Shown in pieces: positions 41,844 to 48,963 of a DNA stretch of 64,000 nucleotides. The stretch comes from Halomonas beimenensis (GTDB lineage Bacteria > Pseudomonadota > Gammaproteobacteria > Pseudomonadales > Halomonadaceae), in assembly GCF_002549795.1 (NCBI RefSeq), contig NZ_CP021435.1:3782001-3846000 (forward strand), written 5' to 3'. Position numbers and translations under genes: made by a program. The notes beneath the pieces are model-generated. The model was given only the letters and a program-made list of their open reading frames with translations. It made no database searches and was not told the DNA's origin. Numbering within the stretch: the stretch's first letter is position 1; every line of letters starts with the position of its first letter.

Positions 41844-43013
41844 ATGCTGACACCGGACCAGGAACGCCTGATCGAGACCACCGCCCCGGTGGTCGCCGAA
41901 CACCTCGATGCCATCACCCAGCGGTTCTACCCGCTGATGTTCTCGCGCTACCCCGAGGTCAAGTCGCTGTTCAACCAGGCCCACCAGGCCGGCGCCGGCG
42001 AGCCCAGGGCGCTCGCCGGGGCGGTGCTGGCCTACGTCGGGCTGCGCGGGAATCCCGCCGGCGCCCGGGAGGCCCTGGCCACCGCGGTCAGCAAGCATGT
42101 CTCCCTGGACATCCGTCCCGAGCAGTATCCCATCGTCGGCGAATGCCTGATGGCCGCCATCGGCGAGGTCCTGGGGGATGCCGTGACGCCGGAGATCGCC
42201 GACGCCTGGGGCGCGCTCTACGAGGAGCTGGCCGGACTGCTGATCGAGCTGGAGGAGCATCGCTATCGCGACTTCGAGCAGCAGGCGGGCGGCTGGCGCG
42301 GCCCGCGGGAGTTCCGCATCGCCGCGATCCGTCAGGAGAGCGCGGTGATCCGTTCCTTCGTGCTCGCCCCGACCGACGGCGCCCCGGTGGCCGACCACCA
42401 GCCCGGCCAGTACATCGGCGTACGACTGGTCATCGACGGCGAGCCGGTCTATCGCCACTACAGCTTGTCGGCGACGCCCAACGGCGAGACGTACCGCATC
42501 TCGGTCAAGCGCGAGCCGGAAGGCCACGCCAGTCGTCACCTGCATGACGTGCTGGGCGTGGGCGACACCCTGGAGCTGCTGCCCCCCGCCGGCGACCTGA
42601 CCCTGGTGGACGGCGACGATCCCTTGCTGCTGGCCAGCGGCGGCGTGGGCCAGACGCCGCTGCTGCCGATCGCTCGGCAGGCCCTCAGCCAGGGGCGCGA
42701 GGTGGTCTACCTCCACGCCGCCCTGGATGCCGAGCACCAGGCTTTCGCCGAGGAGGTGGCCACCCTGGCCGCCGAGCATCCCGAGCGGCTGACCGCCGTG
42801 ACCGTTCACGAGCGCGGCGACGGTGCCGACCACGCCGGCCGCATCGATCGCGAACTGCTGGCCCGCTACCTGCCCGCGGACGCCCGCTGCTACTTCGTCG
42901 GCCCCCAGGGCTTCATGACCGCCATCGACCAGTCCCTGGAGACTCTTGGCGTTCCGGCCGAGCGCCGTCACTTCGAGCACTTCGGCCCGTCCCGGCCCCT
43001 CGACGCGGCCTGA
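41844..43013 (+). CDS. hmp: Flavohaemoprotein (NO dioxygenase)
   Basis: Cytoplasmic NO dioxygenase of 389 residues that turns NO into nitrate using O2 and NAD(P)H. The globin domain (1-140) has FYPLMFSRYPEVKSLFNQ and SKHVSLDIRPEQYPIVGECLM with the proximal His. The FAD domain has YRHYSLSATP, and the NAD domain has LLASGGVGQTPLLP and the C-terminal CYFVGPQGFM. Length is typical. The start follows TGGAGCC. An NsrR site is 38 bases upstream. Confidence 0.96.
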   Translation: MLTPDQERLIETTAPVVAEHLDAITQRFYPLMFSRYPEVKSLFNQAHQAGAGEPRALAGAVLAYVGLRGNPAGAREALATAVSKHVSLDIRPEQYPIVGECLMAAIGEVLGDAVTPEIADAWGALYEELAGLLIELEEHRYRDFEQQAGGWRGPREFRIAAIRQESAVIRSFVLAPTDGAPVADHQPGQYIGVRLVIDGEPVYRHYSLSATPNGETYRISVKREPEGHASRHLHDVLGVGDTLELLPPAGDLTLVDGDDPLLLASGGVGQTPLLPIARQALSQGREVVYLHAALDAEHQAFAEEVATLAAEHPERLTAVTVHERGDGADHAGRIDRELLARYLPADARCYFVGPQGFMTAIDQSLETLGVPAERRHFEHFGPSRPLDAA

Positions 43014-43022
43014 TCGCTCCCC

Positions 43023-43047
43023 GGCCCGGGCGCCCGGCGCCCGGGCC
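43023..43047 (+). terminator. GC-rich hairpin after hmp
   Basis: GGCCCGGGCGC (43023-43033) pairs with GCGCCCGGGCC (43037-43047) with a 3-base loop, 10 bases after the hmp stop. The following GCTTCGATTC is only weakly T-rich. Confidence 0.6.
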
Positions 43048-43204
43048 GCTTCGATTCAGCGGCCCCCGATCGCCTCGGCCCACCGATCCCTGGCCGGAAA
43101 CGGGCGATCGGCAGCCCGTCGTGATATCGCCCATCCGCGGCCTTCTCCGTCGGGAACGGGGCGCCGAACGGCCGTCTCGACCGTGCGCTTCGCCCCAACC
43201 CTCG

Positions 43205-43627
43205 TCATTCGGCAGAGAGTTCGGGCCAGCCGGGCAGGTGAAACTCCTCCTGGAGATGATGCAGCTCCGGCTGGTGCCGCTCGGCGATGCACCGTGCCAG
43301 CTCGGCGCCCCGGGACAGCAGGTGCACCTCCATCCGGCGACGATCCGCCCGTCCAGGCCGGCGCTCGACCAGCGACAGCTCCTCACAGCGATCCACCAGC
43401 ATGACGGTGCCGTGGTGCTTGGCCTGGAGGCGCTCCGCCAGCTCCCCCACCGTGGCCCATTCACGGCCCTCGAATCCCATCAGGTGCAGCAGCAGCTGGT
43501 ACTGGAGGGGTGTCAGCCCATGCTCCCGGCAGATGTCCTCGCTCTGCCTGAGAAAGCAGCGCAGCTGATAGCGAAAGTGCGACAGGCGCTGGAAATCCTG
43601 CTTGGTCAGGGGAGACGCATCCGGCAT
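43205..43627 (-). CDS. MarR-family transcriptional regulator
   Basis: A 140-residue winged-helix regulator. FRYQLRCFLRQSEDICREHGLTPLQYQLLLHLMGF, ATVGELAERLQAKHHGTVMLVDRCEELSLVERR and DRRRMEVHLLSRGAELA follow the MarR fold (helices 1-2, recognition helix, beta wing). Two Cys in the N-terminal helix (residues about 23 and 32) could be redox-sensing, but this is unproven. The start is ATG 43627, with GGAG upstream. It is divergent from the Yip1-family gene across a 129-base gap with a palindrome at 43700. Confidence 0.87.
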   Translation of the reverse strand: MPDASPLTKQDFQRLSHFRYQLRCFLRQSEDICREHGLTPLQYQLLLHLMGFEGREWATVGELAERLQAKHHGTVMLVDRCEELSLVERRPGRADRRRMEVHLLSRGAELARCIAERHQPELHHLQEEFHLPGWPELSAE

Positions 43628-43699
43628 GGCATGCTCCAGTGATGGCGGCGCTTCCCGCCTTGACAGAAGGCCTGACGGGGCATAAACCTGATCATAAAG

Positions 43700-43714
43700 T
43701 ATCATGAGATGATA
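43700..43714. promoter_or_regulatory. Candidate MarR operator
   Basis: TATCAT-GAG-ATGATA is a perfect 6-3-6 palindrome in an AT-rich stretch of the gap between the divergent MarR and Yip1-family genes. A second overlapping inverted element TGATCA lies just upstream (43689-43694). Confidence 0.5.
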
Positions 43715-43756
43715 TTTTTTTGCCAACCCGGAAACGAACAGACGCGAGGCCGGACC

Positions 43757-44323
43757 ATGAACCCCATCACCGTCATCCGATTGCCCTTCACCCGTCTGGC
43801 GGGTTGGAAGGAGCTGCAGAAACGCAAGCCCTCGATCGCGACCCTGGCCTGGGGCGTGGTGCTGCCCATGTCGCTGCTGCCGCCGCTGCTGCTCTACTAT
43901 GCCGGCACTCATTACGGCGACGCCTTCGTGGCCGGCTTCGCCGAGCGCCAGTGGCGCTTCATCACCACCATCCTCTTCCTGGCCGAACTGTTGACCTTCT
44001 TCGTCATGGGCTGGCTGATCCATGCCGTGGTCAACGCGACCCGGGAGCTGTCCATCGACTATCACGATGCCTATCTGCTGGCGGCCCTGGCCCCGCTGCC
44101 GCTGTGGTCCTCGGCGATCGTGCTGCTGATCCCCAGCCTCCTGCTCAATGTGCTGGCGGTGCTGGTGGCGCTGGGCATCTCCTGCAGCCTGGTCTACCAC
44201 GGCCTCCAGGCCCTCTGCGAACGCGAGGAAAATGACGTGGTCACCCAGTCCGTGACCTACACGGTGATGGCCTCCGGCGTGCTGGCCTGGGGGCTGCTGA
44301 TGGCCATCGTCTGGGTCTTCTGA
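43757..44323 (+). CDS. Yip1-family membrane protein
   Basis: A 188-residue protein with five membrane helices, matching the Yip1 domain family (DUF1282-like): ITVIRLPFTRLAGWKELQKRKPSIATLAWGVVLPMSLLPPLLLYYAG begins with a cytoplasmic stretch before helix 1 (shown here by features only). Function unknown in bacteria. The start is ATG 43757; an upstream codon at 43709 lies in the operator region. Divergent from marR, followed after 40 bases by DUF488. Confidence 0.8.
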   Translation: MNPITVIRLPFTRLAGWKELQKRKPSIATLAWGVVLPMSLLPPLLLYYAGTHYGDAFVAGFAERQWRFITTILFLAELLTFFVMGWLIHAVVNATRELSIDYHDAYLLAALAPLPLWSSAIVLLIPSLLLNVLAVLVALGISCSLVYHGLQALCEREENDVVTQSVTYTVMASGVLAWGLLMAIVWVF

Positions 44324-44363
44324 GGGCCCGGCCCCGCATCACACGATCGAGGCGAGCCGAACC

Positions 44364-44717
44364 ATGGGTATCGTCCTCAAGCGGGCCTTCGACCCGCCCG
44401 AGCCGGCGGATGGCTACCGCGTGCTGGTCGACCGGATCTGGCCGAGGGGGGTCCCCAAGGCTCAGGCGCGCATCGACGAATGGCCCAAGGAGGCGGCCCC
44501 GAGCGCTGAACTGCGCCGGGCCTTTCATGGCGGCGAGCTGTCCTGGGGGGAGTTTCGGCGCCGCTATCTGTCCGAACTGCGCGCCTGCCGCGGGCGCCTG
44601 CGCGGCCTGGCGGAGCGCGCGCGAAAGCAGCGGGTGACGCTGGTGTACGCCTCCCGCGACGAGCGGCACAACAATGCCATGGTGCTGAAGCAGTATCTCC
44701 GGATGCTGAACCGCTGA
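44364..44717 (+). CDS. DUF488 family protein
   Basis: A 117-residue protein with VLVDRIWPRGVPKAQARIDEWPKE and LVYASRDERHNNAMVLKQYL, the signatures of the DUF488/YeaO-type family. The Arg/Cys-poor fold resembles a small phosphatase-like barrel, but no activity is known. Full length. It follows the Yip1 gene in the same direction, probably co-transcribed. Confidence 0.88.
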   Translation: MGIVLKRAFDPPEPADGYRVLVDRIWPRGVPKAQARIDEWPKEAAPSAELRRAFHGGELSWGEFRRRYLSELRACRGRLRGLAERARKQRVTLVYASRDERHNNAMVLKQYLRMLNR

Positions 44718-44857
44718 CCCCGCCTGCCGGGGATACGGCGTGCTCGACCGGCGGGCCGACGATCCGCTTCCCGCCGTCGGGTCGGCGGAGCCGGCTGTCG
44801 GGCGCTTCCGCCGGACGGCGGCGCCGAGGCGCCCCGTCAGCGAGCCCCGATCGCGGC

Positions 44858-45250
44858 CTACTGGAAGCTGACCACCTCGCCCTGACGATCGAAGGCCAGG
44901 AAGCGGTCGATGTTGCCCATCTTCAGCGACTCCACCATCCGCTGCAGCTGTGGCTCCACGTCGGCCTCCCTCCCGGGGTCATCCAGGGCTCCGACGAAGG
45001 CGATATCCCAGTCGACCCCCGTCGCGCAGGCCTCCTCGACGAGGGGGGCCATGCCGGTGAGTTCGTCGGGCGTCTTGTCGACGCACAGCACCGGTGTCAG
45101 CACGCCCCCCTCTCCCGCCTCGAAGCGCGCTCGCTGCGCCTCGCTGGGGTGATCGGGCAGCTCGGCGCGCACCATCACGAACAGCAGGCGCTGCGGCTCG
45201 GCCTGGCGACGCGCCTCCTCGAGCAGGTCGACGAAATTCTGGATGGCCAT
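44858..45250 (-). CDS. Conserved hypothetical protein (often mislabelled RNR alpha)
   Basis: A 130-residue soluble protein with a central EPQRLLFVMVRAELPD stretch, TPVLCVDKTPDELTGMAPLVEEA and a C-terminal LAFDRQGEVVSFQ. Close relatives in databases are often named 'ribonucleotide reductase subunit alpha', but it is far too short and has no RNR motifs. Function unknown. ATG 45250 has GAGGAG upstream. Divergent from ubiU. Confidence 0.78.
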   Translation of the reverse strand: MAIQNFVDLLEEARRQAEPQRLLFVMVRAELPDHPSEAQRARFEAGEGGVLTPVLCVDKTPDELTGMAPLVEEACATGVDWDIAFVGALDDPGREADVEPQLQRMVESLKMGNIDRFLAFDRQGEVVSFQ

Positions 45251-45365
45251 GGGACTCCTCGGAAGACTTGGGGACCGTTGACGGCAGGGTAGTCTCCGTT
45301 GCCTCCCCCGGGAAAGCCCGGCGACATGGCGTCATGCCGATCCGCGCCCTCAACAAGGGACCGCC

Positions 45366-45379
45366 ATGACCCGGGTCAA
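45366..45379. promoter_or_regulatory. Fnr/Dnr box upstream of ubiU
   Basis: ATGACCCGGGTCAA, a near-symmetric box (2 mismatches in the left half, 1 in the right). The centre is 64 bases before ubiU. Confidence 0.75.
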
Positions 45380-45436
45380 TGGCGATGAAGGTATGGGCGA
45401 CTAGCATGGTCGGGTATTCATCGCCAGGAGACCGCC

Positions 45437-46432
45437 ATGGAGCTCGTCTGCCCCGCCGGCAACCTGCCCGCCCTCAAGCGCGCCGTGGATGAGGGGGCCG
45501 ACGCCGTCTACTTCGGCTTCCGAAACGCCACCAACGCCCGCCAGTTCGCCGGCCTCAACTTCACCGACCAGCGCGCCCGGGACGGCATCGCCTACGCCCA
45601 GGCCCGGGGCAGGCGGGTGTTCTGCGCGATCAACACCTATCCCCAGCCCGACGGCTGGGGCCAGTGGGCCCGCGCCGTCGACCAGGCCGCCGATCTCGGC
45701 GTCGACGCCCTGATCCTGGCCGACATGGGACTGCTGGAGTATGCCGCGACCCGCCACCCGGATCTCCCGCGTCACCTCTCGGTGCAGGGCTCGGCCACCA
45801 GCCACGCGGCGCTACGCTTCTACCACGATCACTTCGGCATCAAGCGTGCCGTGCTGCCGCGGGTGCTGTCGATCACCCAGGTCCGCGACCTGGCGAAGCA
45901 GAGCCCGGTGGAGCTGGAGGTCTTCGCCTTCGGCAGCCTGTGCATCATGGCCGAGGGACGCTGCTACCTGTCCTCCTACCTCACCGGCGAGTCGCCCAAC
46001 ACCCGCGGCGTCTGCTCGCCGGCCGGACACGTCCGCTGGGAGGAGACGCCCGACGGGCTCGAGTCGCGGCTCGGTGGCGTGCTCATCGACCGCTATGCGG
46101 ACGACGAACGGGCCGGCTACCCGACCCTGTGCAAGGGGCGCTTCGCGGTGGACGGCGAGACGTACCACGCCATCGAGGAACCCACCAGCCTCAATACCCT
46201 GGAGCTGCTGCCGGAGCTCGCCGAGCTCGGCATCAGCGCGGTAAAGATCGAGGGGCGCCAGCGCAGCCCGGCCTATGTGTCGAAGGTGGCCGGCATCTGG
46301 CGCCAGGCCCTGGACCGCCTCGCGCGGGAGCCGGCGCGTTTCCATCCCGACCCCGCCTGGCTCGCCGGCCTCGGCGGCGTCGCCGAGGGCACCACCACCA
46401 CCCTGGGCGCCTACGAGCGTCGCTGGAAATAG
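45437..46432 (+). CDS. ubiU: O2-independent ubiquinone hydroxylation protein UbiU (peptidase U32 family)
   Basis: Partner of UbiV in the anaerobic hydroxylation steps of ubiquinone synthesis; cytoplasmic. The 331-residue U32-family protein starts MELVCPAGNLPALK, the UbiU hallmark. Cysteines for its [4Fe-4S] centre are in LCIMAEGRCYLSSYL, RGVCSPAGHVRW and LCKGRF. It is led by CCAGGAG. First gene of ubiU-ubiV-nrdG under a Dnr box. Confidence 0.94.
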   Translation: MELVCPAGNLPALKRAVDEGADAVYFGFRNATNARQFAGLNFTDQRARDGIAYAQARGRRVFCAINTYPQPDGWGQWARAVDQAADLGVDALILADMGLLEYAATRHPDLPRHLSVQGSATSHAALRFYHDHFGIKRAVLPRVLSITQVRDLAKQSPVELEVFAFGSLCIMAEGRCYLSSYLTGESPNTRGVCSPAGHVRWEETPDGLESRLGGVLIDRYADDERAGYPTLCKGRFAVDGETYHAIEEPTSLNTLELLPELAELGISAVKIEGRQRSPAYVSKVAGIWRQALDRLAREPARFHPDPAWLAGLGGVAEGTTTTLGAYERRWK

Positions 46433-46441
46433 GAGTCCGCC

Positions 46442-47362
46442 ATGCGTGACACGCCACTGGAACTGACCCTGGGGCCGGTGCTCTTCTACTGGTCCCGGGA
46501 GCGCTACGAGGCCTTCTATCGGGAGGCCGCCGACTGGCCGGTCGACACCGTCACCCTGGGGGAAAGCGTCTGCTCGCGGCGTCGCGACATGAAGCTCGAC
46601 GACTGGCTCGGCCTCGGCCGCGAACTGGCCCAGGCCGGCAAGCGGGTGGTGCTGGCCTCCCAGACGCTGATCGAGTCCGAGGCCGACCTTCGCGACCTGC
46701 GCAAGCTATGCGACAACGGCGACTTCCTGGTGGAGGCCAACGACCAGAGCGCCCTCCAGGGACTGATCGAGCGCGGGCTGCCCTTCGTCGGTGGCGCCGC
46801 CCTCAACCTCTACAACCGCCAGGCCATCGCGGTGCTCGAACGCGCCGGCATGCAGGCCTGGCAGGCCCCGGTGGAGATGTCCCGGGAGGCCCTGTCGACA
46901 CTGCTCGAGGACTGTCGCGCCCAGGGCGTCGAGTCGCCCTGCGAGGTGTTCGCCCATGGGCACCTACCGCTGGCCTGGTCCTCACGCTGCTTCACCGCCC
47001 GGCGCCACCGGCGTCCCAAGGATCGCTGCGGCTTCGTCTGTCAGGACTATCCCGAGGGCCTGGCGCTGCGTTCCCAGGAAGGCCAGGAAGTGTTCACCTT
47101 GAACGGCATCCAGACCCTGTCCGGCGCCTGCCAGGACCTGCGCCACGAGCTGCCGGCCATGCAGGCCATGGGCGTGGCCGCCGCCCGCCTGAGCCCCCGG
47201 GCGGCAGGCATGGCGGAGATCGTGGCGGCCTATGATGCGGCTCGCCGTGGCGAGCCGCCGGCCCCCGACCCGTTGCGCCTGGTCGATGCCAGCCTCTGCG
47301 ACGGCTACTGGCACGGCGGGGCGGGCATGGCCCGCCGCACCGAGGAGGCATCGTCATGCTGA
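46442..47362 (+). CDS. ubiV: O2-independent ubiquinone hydroxylation protein UbiV (peptidase U32 family)
   Basis: A 306-residue U32-family partner of UbiU, also an Fe-S protein. GESVCSRRRDMKLDDWLGLG and RCFTARRHRRPKDRCGFVCQDYPEG contain the four cysteine ligands. LYNRQAIAVLERAG and ARLSPRAAGM are typical. AGGAG precedes ATG by 7 bases, and its stop overlaps nrdG by 7 bases, so translation is coupled. Confidence 0.94.
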   Translation: MRDTPLELTLGPVLFYWSRERYEAFYREAADWPVDTVTLGESVCSRRRDMKLDDWLGLGRELAQAGKRVVLASQTLIESEADLRDLRKLCDNGDFLVEANDQSALQGLIERGLPFVGGAALNLYNRQAIAVLERAGMQAWQAPVEMSREALSTLLEDCRAQGVESPCEVFAHGHLPLAWSSRCFTARRHRRPKDRCGFVCQDYPEGLALRSQEGQEVFTLNGIQTLSGACQDLRHELPAMQAMGVAAARLSPRAAGMAEIVAAYDAARRGEPPAPDPLRLVDASLCDGYWHGGAGMARRTEEASSC

Positions 47363-48102
47363 TCCCCGCCCTGTCCCTGGACACCGAGCCCGCCCGGGCC
47401 CTGCGCCTGCCCCTGGCCGGGTTCACCACCCTGGACGCCGAGGCCTTCCCGGGCCGCCGCGCGGCGGTGATCTACCTGCAGGGCTGCCCGCTGCAATGCG
47501 GCTACTGCGAGAACGGCACCATGATGGCCCCGCGCCGAGGGGAAAGCGGCGAGTGGGAGGCCGTGGAAACGTACCTGGCCAGCCGCCTGGATCGCCTGGA
47601 GGCGGTGGTCTTCAGCGGCGGCGAGCCGACCCTGCACGCCGATCTCCCCGAGGCCGTGGCCCGGGTACGCGGCCTGGGACTGTCGGTGGGCCTGCACACG
47701 GCGGGCCCCTATCCCGAGCGTCTGGCGCGACTGCTGCCCTGGCTGGACTGGGTGGCGCTGGACGTCAAGGGAAGGGGACATGACTTCGACCGCATCGGCG
47801 GCCGGCCGGGGGTCTGGCGACGCCATGCCCGCAGCCTGGAGGCCCTGCTGGCCGGCGACGTCGCCTTCGAGTGCCGCACCACGGTGCACTGGCGGGACTT
47901 CGAGCTGGCCGACGTCGAACGCCTGGCGATGACCCTGGCCGACTGCGGCGTGCGCCGCTATGCGCTGCAGGTGGCCCGCACCGAACGCTGCCAGGATCCC
48001 GACTACTGCCGGCCGGTTCCAGGGGCCCCCTCCCGGGAAACCCTGGAGGCCCTGGCGCGGCGGCTGTGCCCGCATTTCGACCATCTGGCCCTGCGCCACT
48101 GA
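47356..48102 (+). CDS. nrdG: Anaerobic ribonucleotide reductase-activating protein (NrdG2-type radical SAM)
   Basis: A 248-residue radical-SAM protein with CPLQCGYC (Cx3Cx2C) binding the [4Fe-4S] cluster, VVFSGGEPTLH and LHTAGPYPERL. It matches the TIGR02495-type NrdG2 family, named as activators of class III RNR. No NrdD (class III) gene is here; the nearby reductase is class II, which needs no activase. The true partner may be elsewhere, or it has another glycyl-radical or anaerobic substrate. Third gene of ubiU-ubiV-nrdG. Confidence 0.85.
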   Translation: MLIPALSLDTEPARALRLPLAGFTTLDAEAFPGRRAAVIYLQGCPLQCGYCENGTMMAPRRGESGEWEAVETYLASRLDRLEAVVFSGGEPTLHADLPEAVARVRGLGLSVGLHTAGPYPERLARLLPWLDWVALDVKGRGHDFDRIGGRPGVWRRHARSLEALLAGDVAFECRTTVHWRDFELADVERLAMTLADCGVRRYALQVARTERCQDPDYCRPVPGAPSRETLEALARRLCPHFDHLALRH

Positions 48103-48116
48103 GCTCCCGGCCATGA

Positions 48117-48135
48117 CGCCCGCCGGAGGCGGGCG
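48117..48135. terminator. Hairpin between convergent nrdG and nrdJb
   Basis: CGCCCGCC (48117-48124), a GGA loop, GGCGGGCG (48128-48135). A perfect 8-bp stem in the 42-base gap between the convergent genes; it could terminate both. Confidence 0.6.
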
Positions 48136-48144
48136 CCGCTGCAC

Positions 48145-48885
48145 TCAGCCGCACTTGGACCAGCCGCAACCCGCGTAGCAGGTGGGGCAGCCGTCCATCA
48201 TGATCAGGTCCCCCCGGCACTCGGGACACTGCCCCACCACCGTCGGCTTGCCCTGCTTCGCCTCGGCATCGCGCTCGGCCTGGGCCTGCTCCTCCGGGCT
48301 CGGCGGCTGCCAGGGGTGGCCGCTGGCCAGTCGCTGGGCATGGCGGTGCACCAGTTCCTCCACCGGCACCTGATGGCCGTCCTGATCCAGGAAACCGCGA
48401 CGATAGAGGATCTGCTGGATCGACCAGGCGATGGCGGCGACCTCGGAGTCGTGGAACATCGGCTTGCCCCAGCGGTTCATGCCGCAGCGCACCAGCCCCT
48501 TGTCCCAGGCCACCTTGCGCAGGTCGGCCACCGCCTGGGTGACATAGCCGCCCCGCGCGGCCAACGACAGGCTGCGCATGGTGGCGGTGATCCACTGGTG
48601 CTCGCTGGACAGCTGCCCGGAGGGAAAGAAGAACTCCACCGGGCGCTCGATGACCACCCGCTTGCCGCCCAGCACGCCCTCCACCGGCATGAAGGACACC
48701 AGCAGGTAGACCTTCTTGCGGCCCTCGGCGCCGACGTAGGAGATCTTCTCCGAGACGGCCTCCAGGGTGCCCTCGGGGCGCGAGGGGATGCGGACCGTCA
48801 AGGGGTTCTCGTCGGCCAGCGGCGGCTCCTCCACCGCCTTCTTGACGCTGTAGGACACGATCTTCGAGGTGATCTCGACGGTCAT
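48145..48885 (-). CDS. nrdJb: Class II ribonucleotide reductase, C-terminal subunit
   Basis: The second polypeptide of the split B12-dependent RNR (246 residues). It ends with a cysteine-rich tail, CPECRGDLIMMDGCPTCYAGCGWSKCG by parts: a zinc-ribbon-like CxxC...CxxC and the terminal redox CGWSKC that reduces the active site. The TSCavenger NrdJ module is continued by the 'FFPSGQLSSEHQWITATMRSL' stretch. Starts 78 bases after nrdJa. Split NrdJa/NrdJb occurs in Pseudomonas and relatives. Confidence 0.92.
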   Translation of the reverse strand: MTVEITSKIVSYSVKKAVEEPPLADENPLTVRIPSRPEGTLEAVSEKISYVGAEGRKKVYLLVSFMPVEGVLGGKRVVIERPVEFFFPSGQLSSEHQWITATMRSLSLAARGGYVTQAVADLRKVAWDKGLVRCGMNRWGKPMFHDSEVAAIAWSIQQILYRRGFLDQDGHQVPVEELVHRHAQRLASGHPWQPPSPEEQAQAERDAEAKQGKPTVVGQCPECRGDLIMMDGCPTCYAGCGWSKCG

Positions 48886-48963
48886 CGACGGGCTCCTTGA
48901 AATAGGGAATCAGGGATCGCGCGAGGCCGGCTCACAGTCGTGACGCGCCCCGAGGGGCGTGGC

